NCBI RefSeq assembly: GCF_019703515.2
Contig: NC_059358.1
Location: 44,774,594-44,838,593, forward strand
From: Myxocyprinus asiaticus
Taxonomy: Eukaryota > Chordata > Actinopteri > Cypriniformes > Catostomidae
Length of the DNA stretch: 64,000 bases
Direction: 5' to 3'
Shown here: positions 53,777 through 64,000 of the stretch, piece by piece
Layout: each line of letters starts with the position of its first letter
Numbering within the stretch: the first letter of the stretch is position 1
Notes under the pieces: model-generated
What the model was told of the DNA's origin: nothing
What the model saw: the letters and a program-made list of their open reading frames with translations, nothing else
Databases searched by the model: none
Made by a program: the position numbers and the translations under genes

Positions 53777-54325
53777 TATTTTAGGCGATGGGGTGGCCAT
53801 TGATGTAGGGGATAAATGCATGAAGTATTGGGTCCTGGCCAGTGTTATGATAGGCAGACAGGTCATCCTTAGGGGATGTAAGTCGGCTGGAGCACCCTCA
53901 TTTTGTGAGTGGTATGCGGAGATGGTCAGGATAGCGGCATTTCAAGAGTTGTCACATAGAAGGCTAGGCAATATAGATTTGTTCATCAAGAAATGGGGCA
54001 GCTATTTACCCTTTTTAGAAGGCTCTCGGGGAGGGGCAGTGGAGGGAGACTTGTTTTAAATGTGTGTATTGCAACTTTTTTGTTTTTGAATTTATAATGT
54101 TTATGTTTTTTATGTTTCTAAATATTTTCTACTTTTTTATTGTCTGTGTGTGTCATTGTCAATTGGCATTTGACCACTGGGGTGCCTGTTTGTGTTGGAT
54201 GGGTTAATGTTGGGGGAGAAGGGTTGTAAATTCATATAATTTGATTCCAAATATTCTGTTATGTTTTATTTTCTTCTTTAATTTGTTATATGGAATCAAT
54301 AAAAATTGTTAATAACAAAAAATGT
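53777..54325 (+). mobile_element. L1/Tx1-like LINE, copy E (5'-truncated)
   Basis: Only the last ~550 bp of the L1 family: the end of ORF2 and a 3' UTR with a G-rich tract at 54178-54236, ending TGGAATCAATAAAAATTG and an A-rich tail near 54325. 5' truncation is normal for target-primed insertion. No duplication could be defined. Confidence 0.85.
53793..54059 (+). pseudogene. L1 copy E, ORF2 C-terminus
   Basis: An open 88-codon frame equal to the last part of ORF2 in copies A and C: VLASVMIGRQVILRGCKSAG, then APSFCEWYAEMVRIAAFQEL, then SYLPFLEGSRGG. No stop or frameshift occurs, so this copy is relatively recent, but it is too truncated to function. Confidence 0.82.
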
Positions 54326-54876
54326 TGGAAAGGCGAATGTTTGTCTATTGTGAGGATCCCCATCTTATTAACTCCATGTCTCCTGTAACACTGTAAACAT
54401 TATATGTGTGTATGTATAGTGTGAGCTGTGTGAGTAATGTATGAGTGCCATTTGTGTGATTCAAGATCATGTTTTGACCTAATTTAGAACTGTGTAGTAA
54501 GTTTTATAGTGTATGCCAATAACCTACAAAAGTGTAGGACAATAAGACTTTCTCATTATTTTGTTTGGTATTTTGGTAATAGAAATAAGGGTTAAAATGA
54601 ACTTATTTCTTCATTTAGCTCCTAAAAAAATAATTACATTTTTTTTTTTTTTTTTTTAAATTAAGTGTATGTTTGAATTACGTGATATTAATATAAAATG
54701 TATTTATTTTATCTGAAAATTAATGGTGTCATTTAGAGGTAAATTAGGTCTAAATACAATAACATTCCAAAAGAAGTTTAGTGTTATTAATTTAGTGAAG
54801 CTAGTTTTGTAACATTTCTTAAAGACAAAGAGATATTAAAGAGATATAAACAACCACGCCACCAGCAGCAGAGAGA
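54326..54876. other. non-coding AT-rich spacer
   Basis: No gene. There is a T run at about 54640-54657. The right end adjoins the truncated 5' LTR of Gmr1 element 2. Confidence 0.5.
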
Positions 54877-55057
54877 GTTTGGCACAAGGAAGGCCACGGT
54901 GCTACAGAAACTGTTGTGCTTATTCTATTGTGTTTGTGAAGCTGATGAGTTTGTGAAATTTTAAAGCACTGAGGTAGACGATTAAAACTCTTACTTGAAC
55001 CTGGAAACCCTGCTTCCCTGTGTTCTCCTTCCCTTCTGCCTGTGAAGCAGTGTCACA
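54877..55057 (+). repeat. 5' LTR of Gmr1 element 2 (truncated)
   Basis: Matches the last ~210 bp of the 3' LTR (from GGCACAAGGAAGGCCACGGT) but lacks about 33 bp that are duplicated there (around 61062-61094). It ends AGCAGTGTCACA. The first ~140 bp of the LTR are missing. Confidence 0.8.
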
Positions 55058-55058
55058 C

Positions 55059-55072
55059 TGGTGCCGAAACCC
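55059..55072 (+). other. primer-binding site, Gmr1 element 2
   Basis: TGGTGCCGAAACCC begins one base after the LTR end; the TGG start pairs with the CCA tail of a tRNA. I do not assign the tRNA. Confidence 0.75.
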
Positions 55073-55097
55073 TGGAGTAAAAACTGAAGTATGCCCC

Positions 55098-55259
55098 ATG
55101 GAGTCCTCCCAGTTGGCCGAGATCCTCCAGTCCCTCGCCAATATGCATCAGTCCAACCAACAATCACTGCTTGAGCTACGCCAAGACCAGGAACGGCACT
55201 TCTTTGAGATCCTACAAGCTCAAGCAGAGGACTGGCTCACGAAAAAATATGATTCATAA
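55098..55259 (+). pseudogene. Gmr1 element 2 Gag, N-terminal stub
   Basis: MESSQLAEILQSLANMHQSN at the start is clearly the homologue of element 1's Gag N-terminus (MESLPLADVIQSLASMHQ). After about 45 codons (AQAEDWL) the sequence jumps to the end of the integrase core, so the SCAN region, protease and most of integrase were deleted. A stop follows at 55257. Confidence 0.78.
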
Positions 55260-55814
55260 GTTCGTACACTAGGATGCTAGAAATTGGGACAAATGGCTCG
55301 ATCCCCTGTTATTCGCAGTACAAGTGGTCCTGCAAGCCTCCACAGGGTTTTCCCCATTCGAGCTACTATACGGGCGGCGCCTGTGCGGCGTGCTTGATGT
55401 TATGCGCGAAGCTTGGGAGGAGGGACCTTCAAACAGTAAGAATGAAATTCAATACGTTCTTGATCTTAGAGCAAAACTCCACACCTTGGGGCAACTAACA
55501 CAGGAGAATTTGCTCCAAGCTCAAGAATGACAGCGCCGACTGTATGACAGGGGAACTCGGCTGCAGGAATTTGCACCGGGAGATAATGTACTCGTATTAC
55601 TCCCCACATCAAGCTTCAAATTACTCGCCAAGTGGCAAGGACCCTTTGAGGTCACACGACGAGTGGGGGGTCTCGATTATGAGGTAAAGCAAACCGATAG
55701 AGGGGGCGCATGTCAAATATACCACCTCAACCTCCTGAAATTGTGGAGGGAGGCGGTCCCTGTGACGTTGGCTACGATAGTCCCGGAGAGGGTGGAGCTC
55801 AGGCCAGAGATGAA
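55260..55814 (+). pseudogene. Gmr1 element 2 integrase, C-terminal part
   Basis: Directly after the deletion the frame reads DARNWDKWLDPLLFAVQ-like text, then ASTGFSPFELLYGRRLCGVL (55324-55530), the end of the Gypsy integrase core. After a TGA at 55528 comes LYDRGTRLQEFAPGDNVLVL, then LLAKWQGPFEVTRRVGGLDY and an IYHLNLLKLW tail, the SH3-like integrase C-terminal domain. The text up to EVKQTDRGG is nearly the family standard. RT follows after the L2 insertion. Confidence 0.8.
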
Positions 55815-58800
55815 TACAACATTTACATTTTACATTTATTCATTTGGCAGACGCTTTTATCCAAAGAGACTTACAAAAGAGGAAAACATAAGCGAATCAT
55901 CTTAAGGAGACAGTGGTATGAAAAGTGCCATATTACAAAGTTTCACTAGCATCAGAATAGTATTCAAAACAGAATAAAGTGCAACAGGATTTTTTTTTTA
56001 ATGACTGGTTAAGTGCTCATGGAAAAGATGTGTTTTCAGTCATTTTTTGAAAACAGAATGAGTCAGCTTCACGGATGGAGTTGGGAAAGTCGTTCCACCA
56101 ATGTGGTATGAAGAAGCTGAAAGTCCGGGAAAGTGTTTTGGTGCCTCTTTGTGTTGGTACAACAAGGCGACGTTCCTTAGCCGACCGCAGGCTTCTAGTG
56201 GGTGCGTAGCTCTGCATAAATAATTTTAGGTATGCTGGAGCAGACCCAGTGACTGTTCTGTATGCCAGCATCACAGCCTTGATTTGATACGTGCATCAAC
56301 TGGCAGCCAGTGGAGAGAGACAAGGAGTGGTGTAACATGCGCTTTCTTTGATTCATTAAAGACCAGACATGCTGCTGCATTCTGGATCATTTGCAGGGGT
56401 CTAACTGCACATGCAGGGAGGCCTGCAATGAGAGCATTACAGTAGTCCAGTCAAGTTATGACAAGTGACTGGACAAGCAGTTGTGAGGCATGTTCAGAGA
56501 GGAAGGGTCTTATCTTACTGATATTGTAGAGTGTAAATCTACATGACATTGCGGTCTTCAAGATGTGGTCTGTGAAATTTCATCTATTGTCGATGGTTAC
56601 CCCTAGATTTCTGACTGATTTGGAAGGCATTACTGTAGTTGCACCCAGCTGTACAGTGATGTTGTGTTCAACAGCAGGGTTGGCTGGAAAGACAAGGAGT
56701 TCAGTCTTGGCTGGGCTGAGTTGCAGGTAGTGCTCCTTCATCCAGGCCGAGATGTCTGCCAGGCAGGCAGAAATTCGAGCAGTCATTGTGGTGTCGTTGG
56801 GCTGAAAAGACAAGTAGAGTTACATGTCATCAGCATAGCAGTGGTAAGAGAAACCATGTGCCTGAATGATGGGTACCAGTGATGTTGTGTATATAGAGAA
56901 GAGAAGTGGCCCAAGCACTGATCCCTGAGGTACCCCAGTAAGTAGCTGATGAGGCTTGGATACCTCACCTCTCCAGGCTACCTTGAAGGACCTACCTGAG
57001 AGATAGGAATTAAACCAGTCAAGCACAGTTCCTGTGATGCCCAGTGAGGAGAGGGTAGAGAGTAAGATCTGATGGTTGACTGTGTCAAAGGCTGCAGAAA
57101 GGTCCAGCAGAATCAGGACGGATGATCTGGATTCAGCTTTCGCCCATCTCAGCGACTCAGTGACAGACAGCAGGGCAGTCTCGGTGGAGTGTCCACTTTT
57201 GAAACCTGACTGATTGTCATTCAGCAGCTTGTTCTGTGAGAGATAGGCAGAGATTTGATTGAAAACTGCCCTTTCAAGTGTTTTTGCCATGAATGGGATG
57301 AGAGAGACTGGTCTGTAGTGTTCTATTTGTGTGGGGTTAAGTGCAGGTTTCTTCAGCAGCAGGGTTACTTGAACCTGCTTGAATGTTGTGGGAAAAGTGC
57401 CTGTAAGTAGAGATGTGTTAATTATGTGTGTGAGTGCAGGTAGGATGGACGGAGAAATGGCCTGGAGAAGGTGAGAAGGAATGGGTCAAGGGAACAGGTG
57501 GTGGGGTGGTTGGAGACGAGGAGTTTAGAGACCTCAGTGTCAGTCAGAGGAGAGAACATTGAGACAGAAGAGTTGCATACAGGAGACCGGTGTTTGACAG
57601 GGTGTGGTGCTGAGAATGTATTGCTGATGGATGTAACCTTATTAATAAAAAATGTGGCGAAAACATCTGCTGTCAATGATGTATCAGGTGGTGGAGGGGG
57701 AGGGCAGAGAAGTGTGTTGAATGTTCTAAACAAGCTGCGAGTGTCTGTGGTGCTGTTGATCTTGTTCTGGTAATAGGAGGTTTTTGCAGATTTAACGTTA
57801 TCTGAAAAAGTTGCAAGCAGAGACTGATATTTACCTAGATCTGCTGGATCTTTAGATTTCCGCCATCTCCTCTCAGCTGCCCTGAGGTCAGTCCGATGTT
57901 CACAAAGGACGTCAGACAGCCAGGGGCTGGGTGGTGTAGCACGTGCTGGCCTAGAGGAGATAGGACAGATGTTGTCTAGGCAGGTTGTTAAAGTAGAGCT
58001 TAGTGTGTCTGTGGCAGTGTTTACATTAAGCGTGGTAAATACATTTAGTGTGGGAAGAGAGGTAGAGACAGCAGTGGAGAGGCGTGAGGGTGAAAGAGAA
58101 CGGAGGTTATGGCGAAAGGAAACCAAAGGTGGAGACTGTTTTACTGTAGATGGGAGAGTCATGTTGAATTGAACAAAGTAGTGATCAGAGACATGTAAAG
58201 GAGTAACAAGAATATTTGAGTTGGTACAGTTATGTGTAAAAATGAGGTCCAGCTGGTTGCCCGATCTGTGAGTTTCTGTGGTGTGTAGTCTTTCCAAGTC
58301 AAATGAGGCCAGGAGAGTATTCAGTTCAGTGGCCTGGGGCTTGTCTTGGTGTATGTTGAAATCACCAAGAACCACAAGTGGCCTACCATCCTCTGGCAAG
58401 GAGGACAGCAGGACATCCAACTCCTCAAGAAAGTTTGTCAGCTGACCTGGAGGGCAATAGATGACAACATGTATTTTTGTGGGTTGCATTGTAGTAATAG
58501 CATGGAATTCAAAACTAGTATTGTTACATAGTGAAGAGTGTGGTGAAAAAGTCCAGTTGTTATGAATGAGCAAACCTGTTCCCCCACCCCTACCGGTGTG
58601 TCAAGGGGTGTGACAGAAGAAGTTGTTGGAGAGAGCAGCAGGTGTTGCTGTATCCTCTGGACGTATCCATGTTTCTGTCAGTGCCAGGATGCTGAGGGTG
58701 GACTGTGTGGCAAAGACTGGAATGAAGTCAGCTTTGTTCACAGCTGACTGGCAGTTCCAGAGTCCCACTGAGAAAGAGAGCGGAGCAGGTGCTGAAGTGC

Positions 58801-59440
58801 AAAGTGGCCGTAGGTTGTGTGGGTTGCGTTTGGTCTTGCATCGATATCGTGTAAACGGTCTGTAATAGATAACAGGGATGTGCTTGAAGGCATGTGTTCT
58901 TCATGAAGTAGACATGTTAGTATATAGAAGGAAAATAAGAAAAGAGATACAGTGACAAGATACTTAAGTGCTATGGTGAGTGGCGCCTTGTCAGCGTCCT
59001 TGCTCGGTGGACTCGCACAGGTAGACTCGCTGGTCTTTACACAAGCAGGTCTTCACACGAGGAGGGATTTACACGAGGGCTACCACTTGCACTGCCGCTT
59101 CTGCGTCAGCATTCAAGTCAAATATATACACAATGTTAACGAGCCGTTCAGTGAAAAAAGCAGGACACACCTTAATGCTACTTAGTACAACAAAGCTAGT
59201 CACGTGGTCAACCGAAACTAAGGGTCGACTTCCGTACACCGCAAATAAATTATGCTGCACTTTAGCAATAAATAATACTCTAAAACAAGCACTGTTTATA
59301 GATACTAAAAACCACGATAGTTTTACACACACTGGACAACCAACGTTAAATCTAGCAGTGAATACCCTGGGACAAGTCAAAACAATATAGCACACACACA
59401 CACCAACCCACGTTTAATTCAAAACACAATCATTTCACCC
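55815..59440 (-). mobile_element. L2-clade LINE inserted in Gmr1 element 2
   Basis: A minus-strand non-LTR element of 3.6 kb. Its 3' end (55815-55890) has CATTTGGCAGACGCTTTTAT and CCAAAGAGACTTACAAA, the well-known fish L2 3' terminus. Endonuclease, RT and C-terminal RT text follow in order up to about 58785. The remaining ~650 bp are 5' UTR-like or a lost ORF1. It splits the Gypsy element between the integrase C-terminus and RT, so it is younger than that element. A target duplication was not found. Confidence 0.87.
56017..58785 (-). pseudogene. L2-clade ORF2: endonuclease and reverse transcriptase
   Basis: APE-type endonuclease near 58785 (NCQSAVNKADF, LALTETWIRPED) with a stop in the CHTP block, then an uninterrupted 383-codon frame (57422-58573) with PLVVLGDFNIHQDKPQATEL and QLDLIFTHNC, both endonuclease signatures. 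RT: LERAVFNQISAYLSQ, LNDNQSGFKSGHSTETALLS, ILLDLSAAFDTVNHQILL (first Asp), GVPQGSVLGPLLFSIYT and CYADDM, with an intact YADD box (56820-57290). A TAG after the DDM codons separates it from SFQPNDTTMTARI (56580-56813). The end, APTRSLRSAKERRL and WWNDFPNSIREA, is at 56017-56274. A few lesions; one of the better preserved LINEs. Confidence 0.87.
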
Positions 59441-59493
59441 CAGTCACTTGTGGAGACCACCTCTCACCAAATCAACTCGCATAGGTTGCCAAG

Positions 59494-60840
59494 TTGCAGA
59501 AGGAGTTTGCAGACATGTTTTCTCCTCTACTGGATCGTACGAACCTCATACAATACCACATCGAGACCGAGCCGGGGGTGGTGGTACGTAGCCCTCCCTA
59601 CCGATTGCCCGAGCACAAAAAGAAAATTGTCCAGGAAGAATTGGATGCTATGCTCGATATGGGGGTAATAGAGGAATCCCACAGCGATTGGTCCAGCCCA
59701 GTTGTTCTAGTTCCTAAGAGCGACGGGTCTGTAAGATTCTGTGTGGATTATAGAAAAGTCAATGCGGTGTCTAAATCTGACGCATACCCAATGCCTCGTG
59801 TTGATGAGTTGCTCGATCGGTTGGGCACTGTTCGATTTTTATTCGACATTGGATTTGACGAAGGGTTATTGGCAGATCCCCTTGACACCAATTTCCCGTG
59901 AAAAAACAGCTTTCGCCACACCATTCAGATTACACCAATTTGTGACGCTTCCGTTCGGTTTGTTTGGAGCCCCGGCTACGTTTCAGCGTCTCATTGACCG
60001 AATCCTTAGACCGCATTCGGCTTACACCGCTGCCTATTTGGATGACATCATCATTTACAGCAATGATTGGCAGCGGCACATGCAACATCTGAGGGCGGTT
60101 CTGAGATCACTGTGACGCGACGGGCTGGACTCACAGCAAACCCCAAGAAGTGCGCGATTGGGCGGTGGAGGTACGGCATCTGGGGTTCCACTTGGGCCAC
60201 GGGCAGGTGCGTCCCCAAATTGACAAGACTGTGGCGATTGCGGCCTGCTCGAGGCCCAAGACCAAAAAGGGGATGAGACAGTTCCTGGGGCTGGCTGGCT
60301 CTTATAGGAGATTTGTGCCTAATTATTCGGACATCACCAGCCAGCTGACTGATCTCACTAAAAGGGAGCTCCAGACCTGGTCCAGTGTCAACAGGCACTT
60401 ATGCAAGTGAAAGCAGCACTTTGCGGGGGGCCGCTTTTTCATTCACCTGATTTCTCTCTCCCTTTTGTCTTGCAGATGGACGCTGGGGGCCGCACTCTCA
60501 CAGGTGGTGGAGGGGTGAGGAGCACCCGGTGCTGTACATTAGCTGTAAGCTCTCGTTGAGGGAGACTAAGTACAGCACCGTGGAAAAGGAGTGTCTCGCC
60601 ATCAAGTGGGTGGTCCTCACTCTCTGGTACTGCCTGTTGGAACGGGCCTTCACCCTCTGCTCGGATTACGCCCCCACTCCAGTGGCTCCACCGCATGAAA
60701 GATACCAATGCGCGGATCACCCGTTGGTATCTGGCGTTTAAGTTCAAGGTGGTCCACAGACCGGAAGCGCAGATGACTGTCGCCGACTTCCTCTCCAGAA
60801 ATGGGGGGGGGCGAGTGGTAGGCAGGCCGGATGCCTCCCC
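59494..60840 (+). pseudogene. Gmr1 element 2 reverse transcriptase and RNase H
   Basis: The pre-RT part (MQKEFADMFSPLLDRTN) and PPYRLPEHKKKIVQEELDAM lead to SSPVVLVPKSDGSVRFCVDY. A frameshift near 59850 is followed by LDLTKGYWQIPLTPISREKT, LPFGLFGAPATFQRLIDRIL and an intact YLDDIIIYSND (about 60034-60066), unlike element 1. A second frame break near 60115 leads to FLGLAGSYRRFVPNYSDITS (60150-60410). RNase H is in pieces: YISCKLSLRETKYSTVEKEC at 60529-60741, and FTLCSDYAPTPV with the end WYLAFKFKVVHRPEAQM. It lies directly before the 3' LTR; no env is present. Confidence 0.84.
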
Positions 60841-60863
60841 GGCCTGAGTCGGCGGTGGGGATA

Positions 60864-61210
60864 TGTGGCAGCGGGGGCGTGGTCAAGCGTCCGTCCGGAG
60901 AGAGAGAAAGCGGTAAGGGTGCTTGCACCTGAGCTAGATTATGTTTAACACCTGTCTCTAATTCCAGTGAGCATGGGGAGAGCGGCATGTTAGTGAGTCT
61001 GGCACAAGGAAGGCCACGGTGCTACAGAAGCTGTTTTGCTTAATCTATTGTGTTTGTGAAGCTGATGTGTTTAAGTAACTACGTGCCTGTGAAACTGATG
61101 AGTTTGTGAAATTGTAAAGCACTGAGGTGGCCGATTAAAACTCTTACCTGAACCTGGAAACCCCGCTTCCCTGTGTTCTCCTTCCCTTCTGCATGTGAAG
61201 CAGTGTCACA
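60864..61210 (+). repeat. 3' LTR of Gmr1 element 2 (347 bp)
   Basis: TGTGGCAGCGGGGGCGTGGT to AGCAGTGTCACA, the TG...CA form. It contains a partial internal duplication (TGTGAAGCTGATGTG and TGTGAAACTGATGAG) absent from the 5' LTR. The region CTGTCTCTAATTCCAGTGAG matches the corresponding region of the LTRs at 49579 and 63707. Confidence 0.85.
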
Positions 61211-63706
61211 AAGGTTTTTTGCAGAACTCCAATCAAACATAATAAATAGTGTTTCAATGTCACAGGTGATTCCCACAACTTTTTTTGTTTGTTTGTTTGT
61301 TTTGTTTTGTTTATTTTTTTGCAGATCAGATGTTCCCTTCTAGGCACCACCAGGGTGCATGGTTGAAATTAGCAAAATGGCAGAAGTTACAAAATTGCTG
61401 GAGCTCTGAGTGTCCCATGCACAAATTGAAAGTAAATCATGTATGTCTATATGATTTTATCAATAAATCAAAGGAATATAATCTCTCACAATGTTCACTC
61501 TATTACTTTAACATTTTACTTTAATTTTTAATCTACACATGGAAAAATTTTGGAAGTTAAAGGGAAGTATTACACCATTCAGTTCAAACTAGACTCTTCA
61601 CTGTCCCGCTGAGAGCTTTAAGTGCAAGTGCACATTGTATTTTGGGTCTCTGAGCAGAGAAGTAATTCACAACATCAGATGTTACGATGGGGAGGTGCTC
61701 TGCCACAAGAGGAGAGTGTTTCTAATGGAGCCCACATCCCTTAGAATATCTTCAATAGGCCCCCTGGCACTGCCAAATTGACTCTATGAACTCCCAGAGA
61801 AGGAAATAAATGTCAGAAAAATGTTTCTCAGCAGCTCATATTGAGAGCTCTCTTGTGCCTGTTTGATTTTTAGTGTTACACAAAGACTTTCAGCTCTGAA
61901 TTGGCCTGTTATGATTCTTTACCAGGCTTCTGTTTTTTTATCTGAATAATCTGTGAAGTACTTTCATTTATGCTGGTTAGAGTAATACATTGTGTGTAGA
62001 AACAAGTTTAGCTTTTTATTAAATGTTCTAAGTGTGGAAACGGCCACATTTATTCAAATTATTCTGAGGCTTTGTTGCATGCAAGTAAAGAGCAATAATG
62101 CATGAAATCCTGAAGCTGTTTCCATGACAAGGTAAAGCACAAGATTTTAAAGGTTATTTTGATTTTTCTTTTTTAAGTTTAACCCCAAACCTAAACCTAA
62201 CCATATAGTCTAACCCCTAACCCAAACCCTAAACATAACCATGATTTGAACTGGAAGATATCTTTTTGTGTAGCACAGAAGAAAGAAAATCAAGGTTTGA
62301 AATATAACGTGGGAAGCGTATTACAGGTCATTGACATACATCAGTCATTAGTATTGCATAAATAAATATGAAATGAGTAATAAAATAAATCAAATTGTTC
62401 GATAGGAGGCTAGATAAAATGTAATGCCTGAATATTAACTGATTTGAATAAAATAAAAATTACTTAGTGTATGATCCAAGTCGAATGATATTTTACGATT
62501 TCACCATCTTATTAAGAGTTAAAATATTATATCAAGTAAATCCTTGTGGTTGATTAGTATAAAGCACTGTGTAGATTAGCTGATTCATAGTTCATGATTT
62601 GATTTAATTGCATATAAATATACAAAGATCAATATTACAATTTAAATGACAAACATTTCCTCATTGATTTATGTCAGCACATTTATGGGATCTTAGACTT
62701 TTTATGTTATCTAACAACCAGTAACAAATGGCTGCTTTCTAGCAATTTTAACATTTGGCTAGACTAAAAACAAAACTGTTTCGAAAATAATATTTAATGA
62801 GAACATTTATTGCTTGAATACTCAGTACAGAATGGCTTAAAACATTAAGACATTATTCAATGCAAAGCTTCCTCTGATTCCCCTCTTAGCTCTCAAATCT
62901 CTTTCGCCCATGCACATACTCAGACTCTGTCCATCAAGAAGTGTCACACCAGTTTTTTACATTCATAACACCAAACACATCTCACAACCAAACATTACGC
63001 AGTTAGTTTGAATTGAGCTATGGGCAAGATTTTCAGTGAATAACGATATACAAATAATGTCATTCTGTTTGTTCGCAGACAGCTATTACATGTCTTCAGT
63101 AGACATGGAATATAGCCCTTGAGATAGACTATATTTTTAGTAATGTTTTGTCCTTTTTGGAGCTTGTCAGCCCCTGGTCACTGTATGAAAAAAGAGCAAC
63201 ATGAACATTCTTCAAAATACGTGCTTTTGTGTTCCATGGAAGAAAGAGTAAATTAGGGATTTGCACAAGTTATCGACTAATTGAGTATTCGTTCTGCACC
63301 AGTTAGTGAACTAATAAAAACTCTGCAAGATTTGGTGAGAGATTCAACGGGAAAGGGTTCGGCATTTACCATGGCATGCAAATGCACAAAGGAAAATAAA
63401 TTCGGGATATTCGAGTAGTTACAATTTAGTCCACTGGGGGGCGCTGCAGATGTATGTCGTCGAGGAGTTGGATGTAGGGATGCTGCAGTGTGAGATTTTG
63501 ACGGTTAGATTACCGTTTGAGAGAAAAGCACGGTTAATCAGTTTTATGATTATTTGCAAATGTTCTTATTTTGCAACAGCAGCGCTGAGGCAAAAAAGCA
63601 TATCAAATAACAATTGAATGTGTTAGTGAATGCGTTTCTTAGGGACATATGGACTCTAAGCACAGCAATATAGTGTAATAGGAAAACTGATAAATAAACA
63701 GGAGGT
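61211..63706. other. non-coding, mostly unique-looking DNA
   Basis: No gene. A T/GTTT-rich run (about 61279-61319) is followed by balanced, repeat-poor sequence (61,560-62,130) that looks like possible conserved non-coding DNA. Further right are a telomere-like degenerate repeat (62179-62240) and AT-rich DNA. A block near 63250 (GGGATTTGCACAAGTTATCG) recalls the transposon-like start at 39190. Confidence 0.5.
62179..62240. repeat. degenerate telomere-like CCTAAAC/CTAACC repeat
   Basis: About eight imperfect copies of words such as CCTAAACCTAACC and CCCTAACCC. Degenerate runs of this kind are frequent inside dispersed fish repeats; this one is short and internal. Confidence 0.6.
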
Positions 63707-64000
63707 TGTAAAGAACTTCACGTGGGGAGAAAAAGGAGGACACAGGGAACTGGATTCTTCCACTCAAAGGTAACGTTTTAATTGAAAAACTCAAAATCAC
63801 TTTTCAGCTTCACACATATTAGTTCAACACAACACAGTCTTTTCAGACAGGTAGCTCTTCTCTCCGCTTGCCGCTGGCATGGTTCCTTTTATACCGCTCT
63901 CCCCAAGCTTACTGCAATTGGAAACGGGTGTTAGTCATTATCTTGCTCAGGTGTATGCACCCATACCACTTTCTTTCCGGACGAATGCTCGACCACACCC
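63707..64000 (-). mobile_element. LTR of a third Gypsy element, cut by window edge
   Basis: On the minus strand the sequence ends GTTCTTTACA at 63707. The order of blocks (GACTAACACCCGTTTCCAAT, TTGCAGTAAGCTTGGGGAG, GTATAAAAGGAACC) parallels the LTRs of both Gmr1-type elements. A TATA box (reverse of CTTTTATA at about 63887-63894) and an ATTAAA signal (about 63778) sit where an LTR promoter and polyadenylation site should be. The rest of the element, if present, lies beyond 64,000. Confidence 0.72.

Larger units (their letters stand above)
54877..61210 (+). mobile_element. Gmr1-type Ty3/Gypsy element 2, split by an L2 LINE
   Basis: Plus-strand element: truncated 5' LTR (to 55057), primer-binding site, the first ~50 codons of gag, a deletion removing the rest of gag, protease and the integrase core, then the integrase C-terminus (to 55814). 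A minus-strand L2 LINE (55815-59440) follows, then RT and RNase H (59494-60840) and a full 3' LTR (60864-61210). Integrase again precedes RT, independently confirming the Gmr1 order seen in element 1. Gag and RT match element 1 block by block, so the two are one family in opposite orientation. Confidence 0.85.

Noticed and set aside
49579..61210. One large inverted-repeat element formed by the two Gmr1 copies
   Set aside because: They have separate LTRs and primer-binding sites, different internal deletions and unrelated DNA between them; two independent copies fit better.
62179..62240. Interstitial telomere
   Set aside because: The words are degenerate and short and vary between CCTAAAC and CTAACCC rather than a clean TTAGGG array; more likely a simple repeat within a dispersed element.

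Overview
This window comes from a vertebrate, most likely a teleost and probably a cypriniform. That inference rests on its mix of repeats: L1/Tx1-type and L2-type LINEs, piggyBac, several hAT families, Ty3/Gypsy elements with a SCAN-domain Gag, palindromic MITEs and an AT-rich background. I found no host gene, tRNA, rRNA or CRISPR array. Every convincing coding region belongs to a transposable element (TE), and nearly all are broken. The window is best read as an intergenic or intronic graveyard of nested TEs in which target-site duplications (TSDs) often let the order of insertion be read.

Layout. (1) 1-6.5 kb: AT-rich DNA, then a minus-strand hAT transposase of the TTF/DUF4371 (ZMYM-like) type split by an L2 LINE 3' fragment. 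(2) 6,576-17,869: a piggyBac element with TTAA ends and 20-bp inverted repeats. Its transposase gene is split twice: by an L1-like LINE (copy A, 17-bp TSD) and by a 1.66-kb TG...CA solo-LTR-like sequence (4-bp TSD). (3) 20,216-22,794: a nearly intact BED-finger hAT element with an 8-bp TSD and only three visible in-frame stops. (4) 24.1-38.2 kb: probably one old DNA transposon swollen by an L1 nest. A minus-strand L1 (B/D, 18-bp TSD) is itself interrupted by a plus-strand L1 (C) that landed in the reverse-transcriptase catalytic motif; a palindromic MITE lies further right. (5) 39-49.5 kb: diffuse repeats, a hAT-like element holding a tiny deleted LTR retrotransposon with a 5-bp TSD, L2 scraps and a two-copy dispersed repeat. 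(6) 49.6-61.2 kb: two Gypsy elements of the Gmr1 type, in opposite orientations, in which integrase precedes reverse transcriptase. The first has a clear SCAN domain in Gag; the second is split by a minus-strand L2 LINE. A 5'-truncated L1 (copy E) lies between them. (7) 61.2-63.7 kb: unique-looking AT-rich DNA, then a third related LTR running off the right edge.

The most interesting observations are: the Gmr1 domain order together with a SCAN Gag; the L1-into-L1 insertion at the polymerase active site, where both partners carry the same stop codon in place of the catalytic tyrosine; a G-rich tract in the 3' UTR of all four L1 3' ends; an inter-ORF region of L1 built from tandem copies of the end of ORF1; and the long internally repetitive solo LTR inside piggyBac. 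All family assignments are by eye from motifs; no database search was possible.
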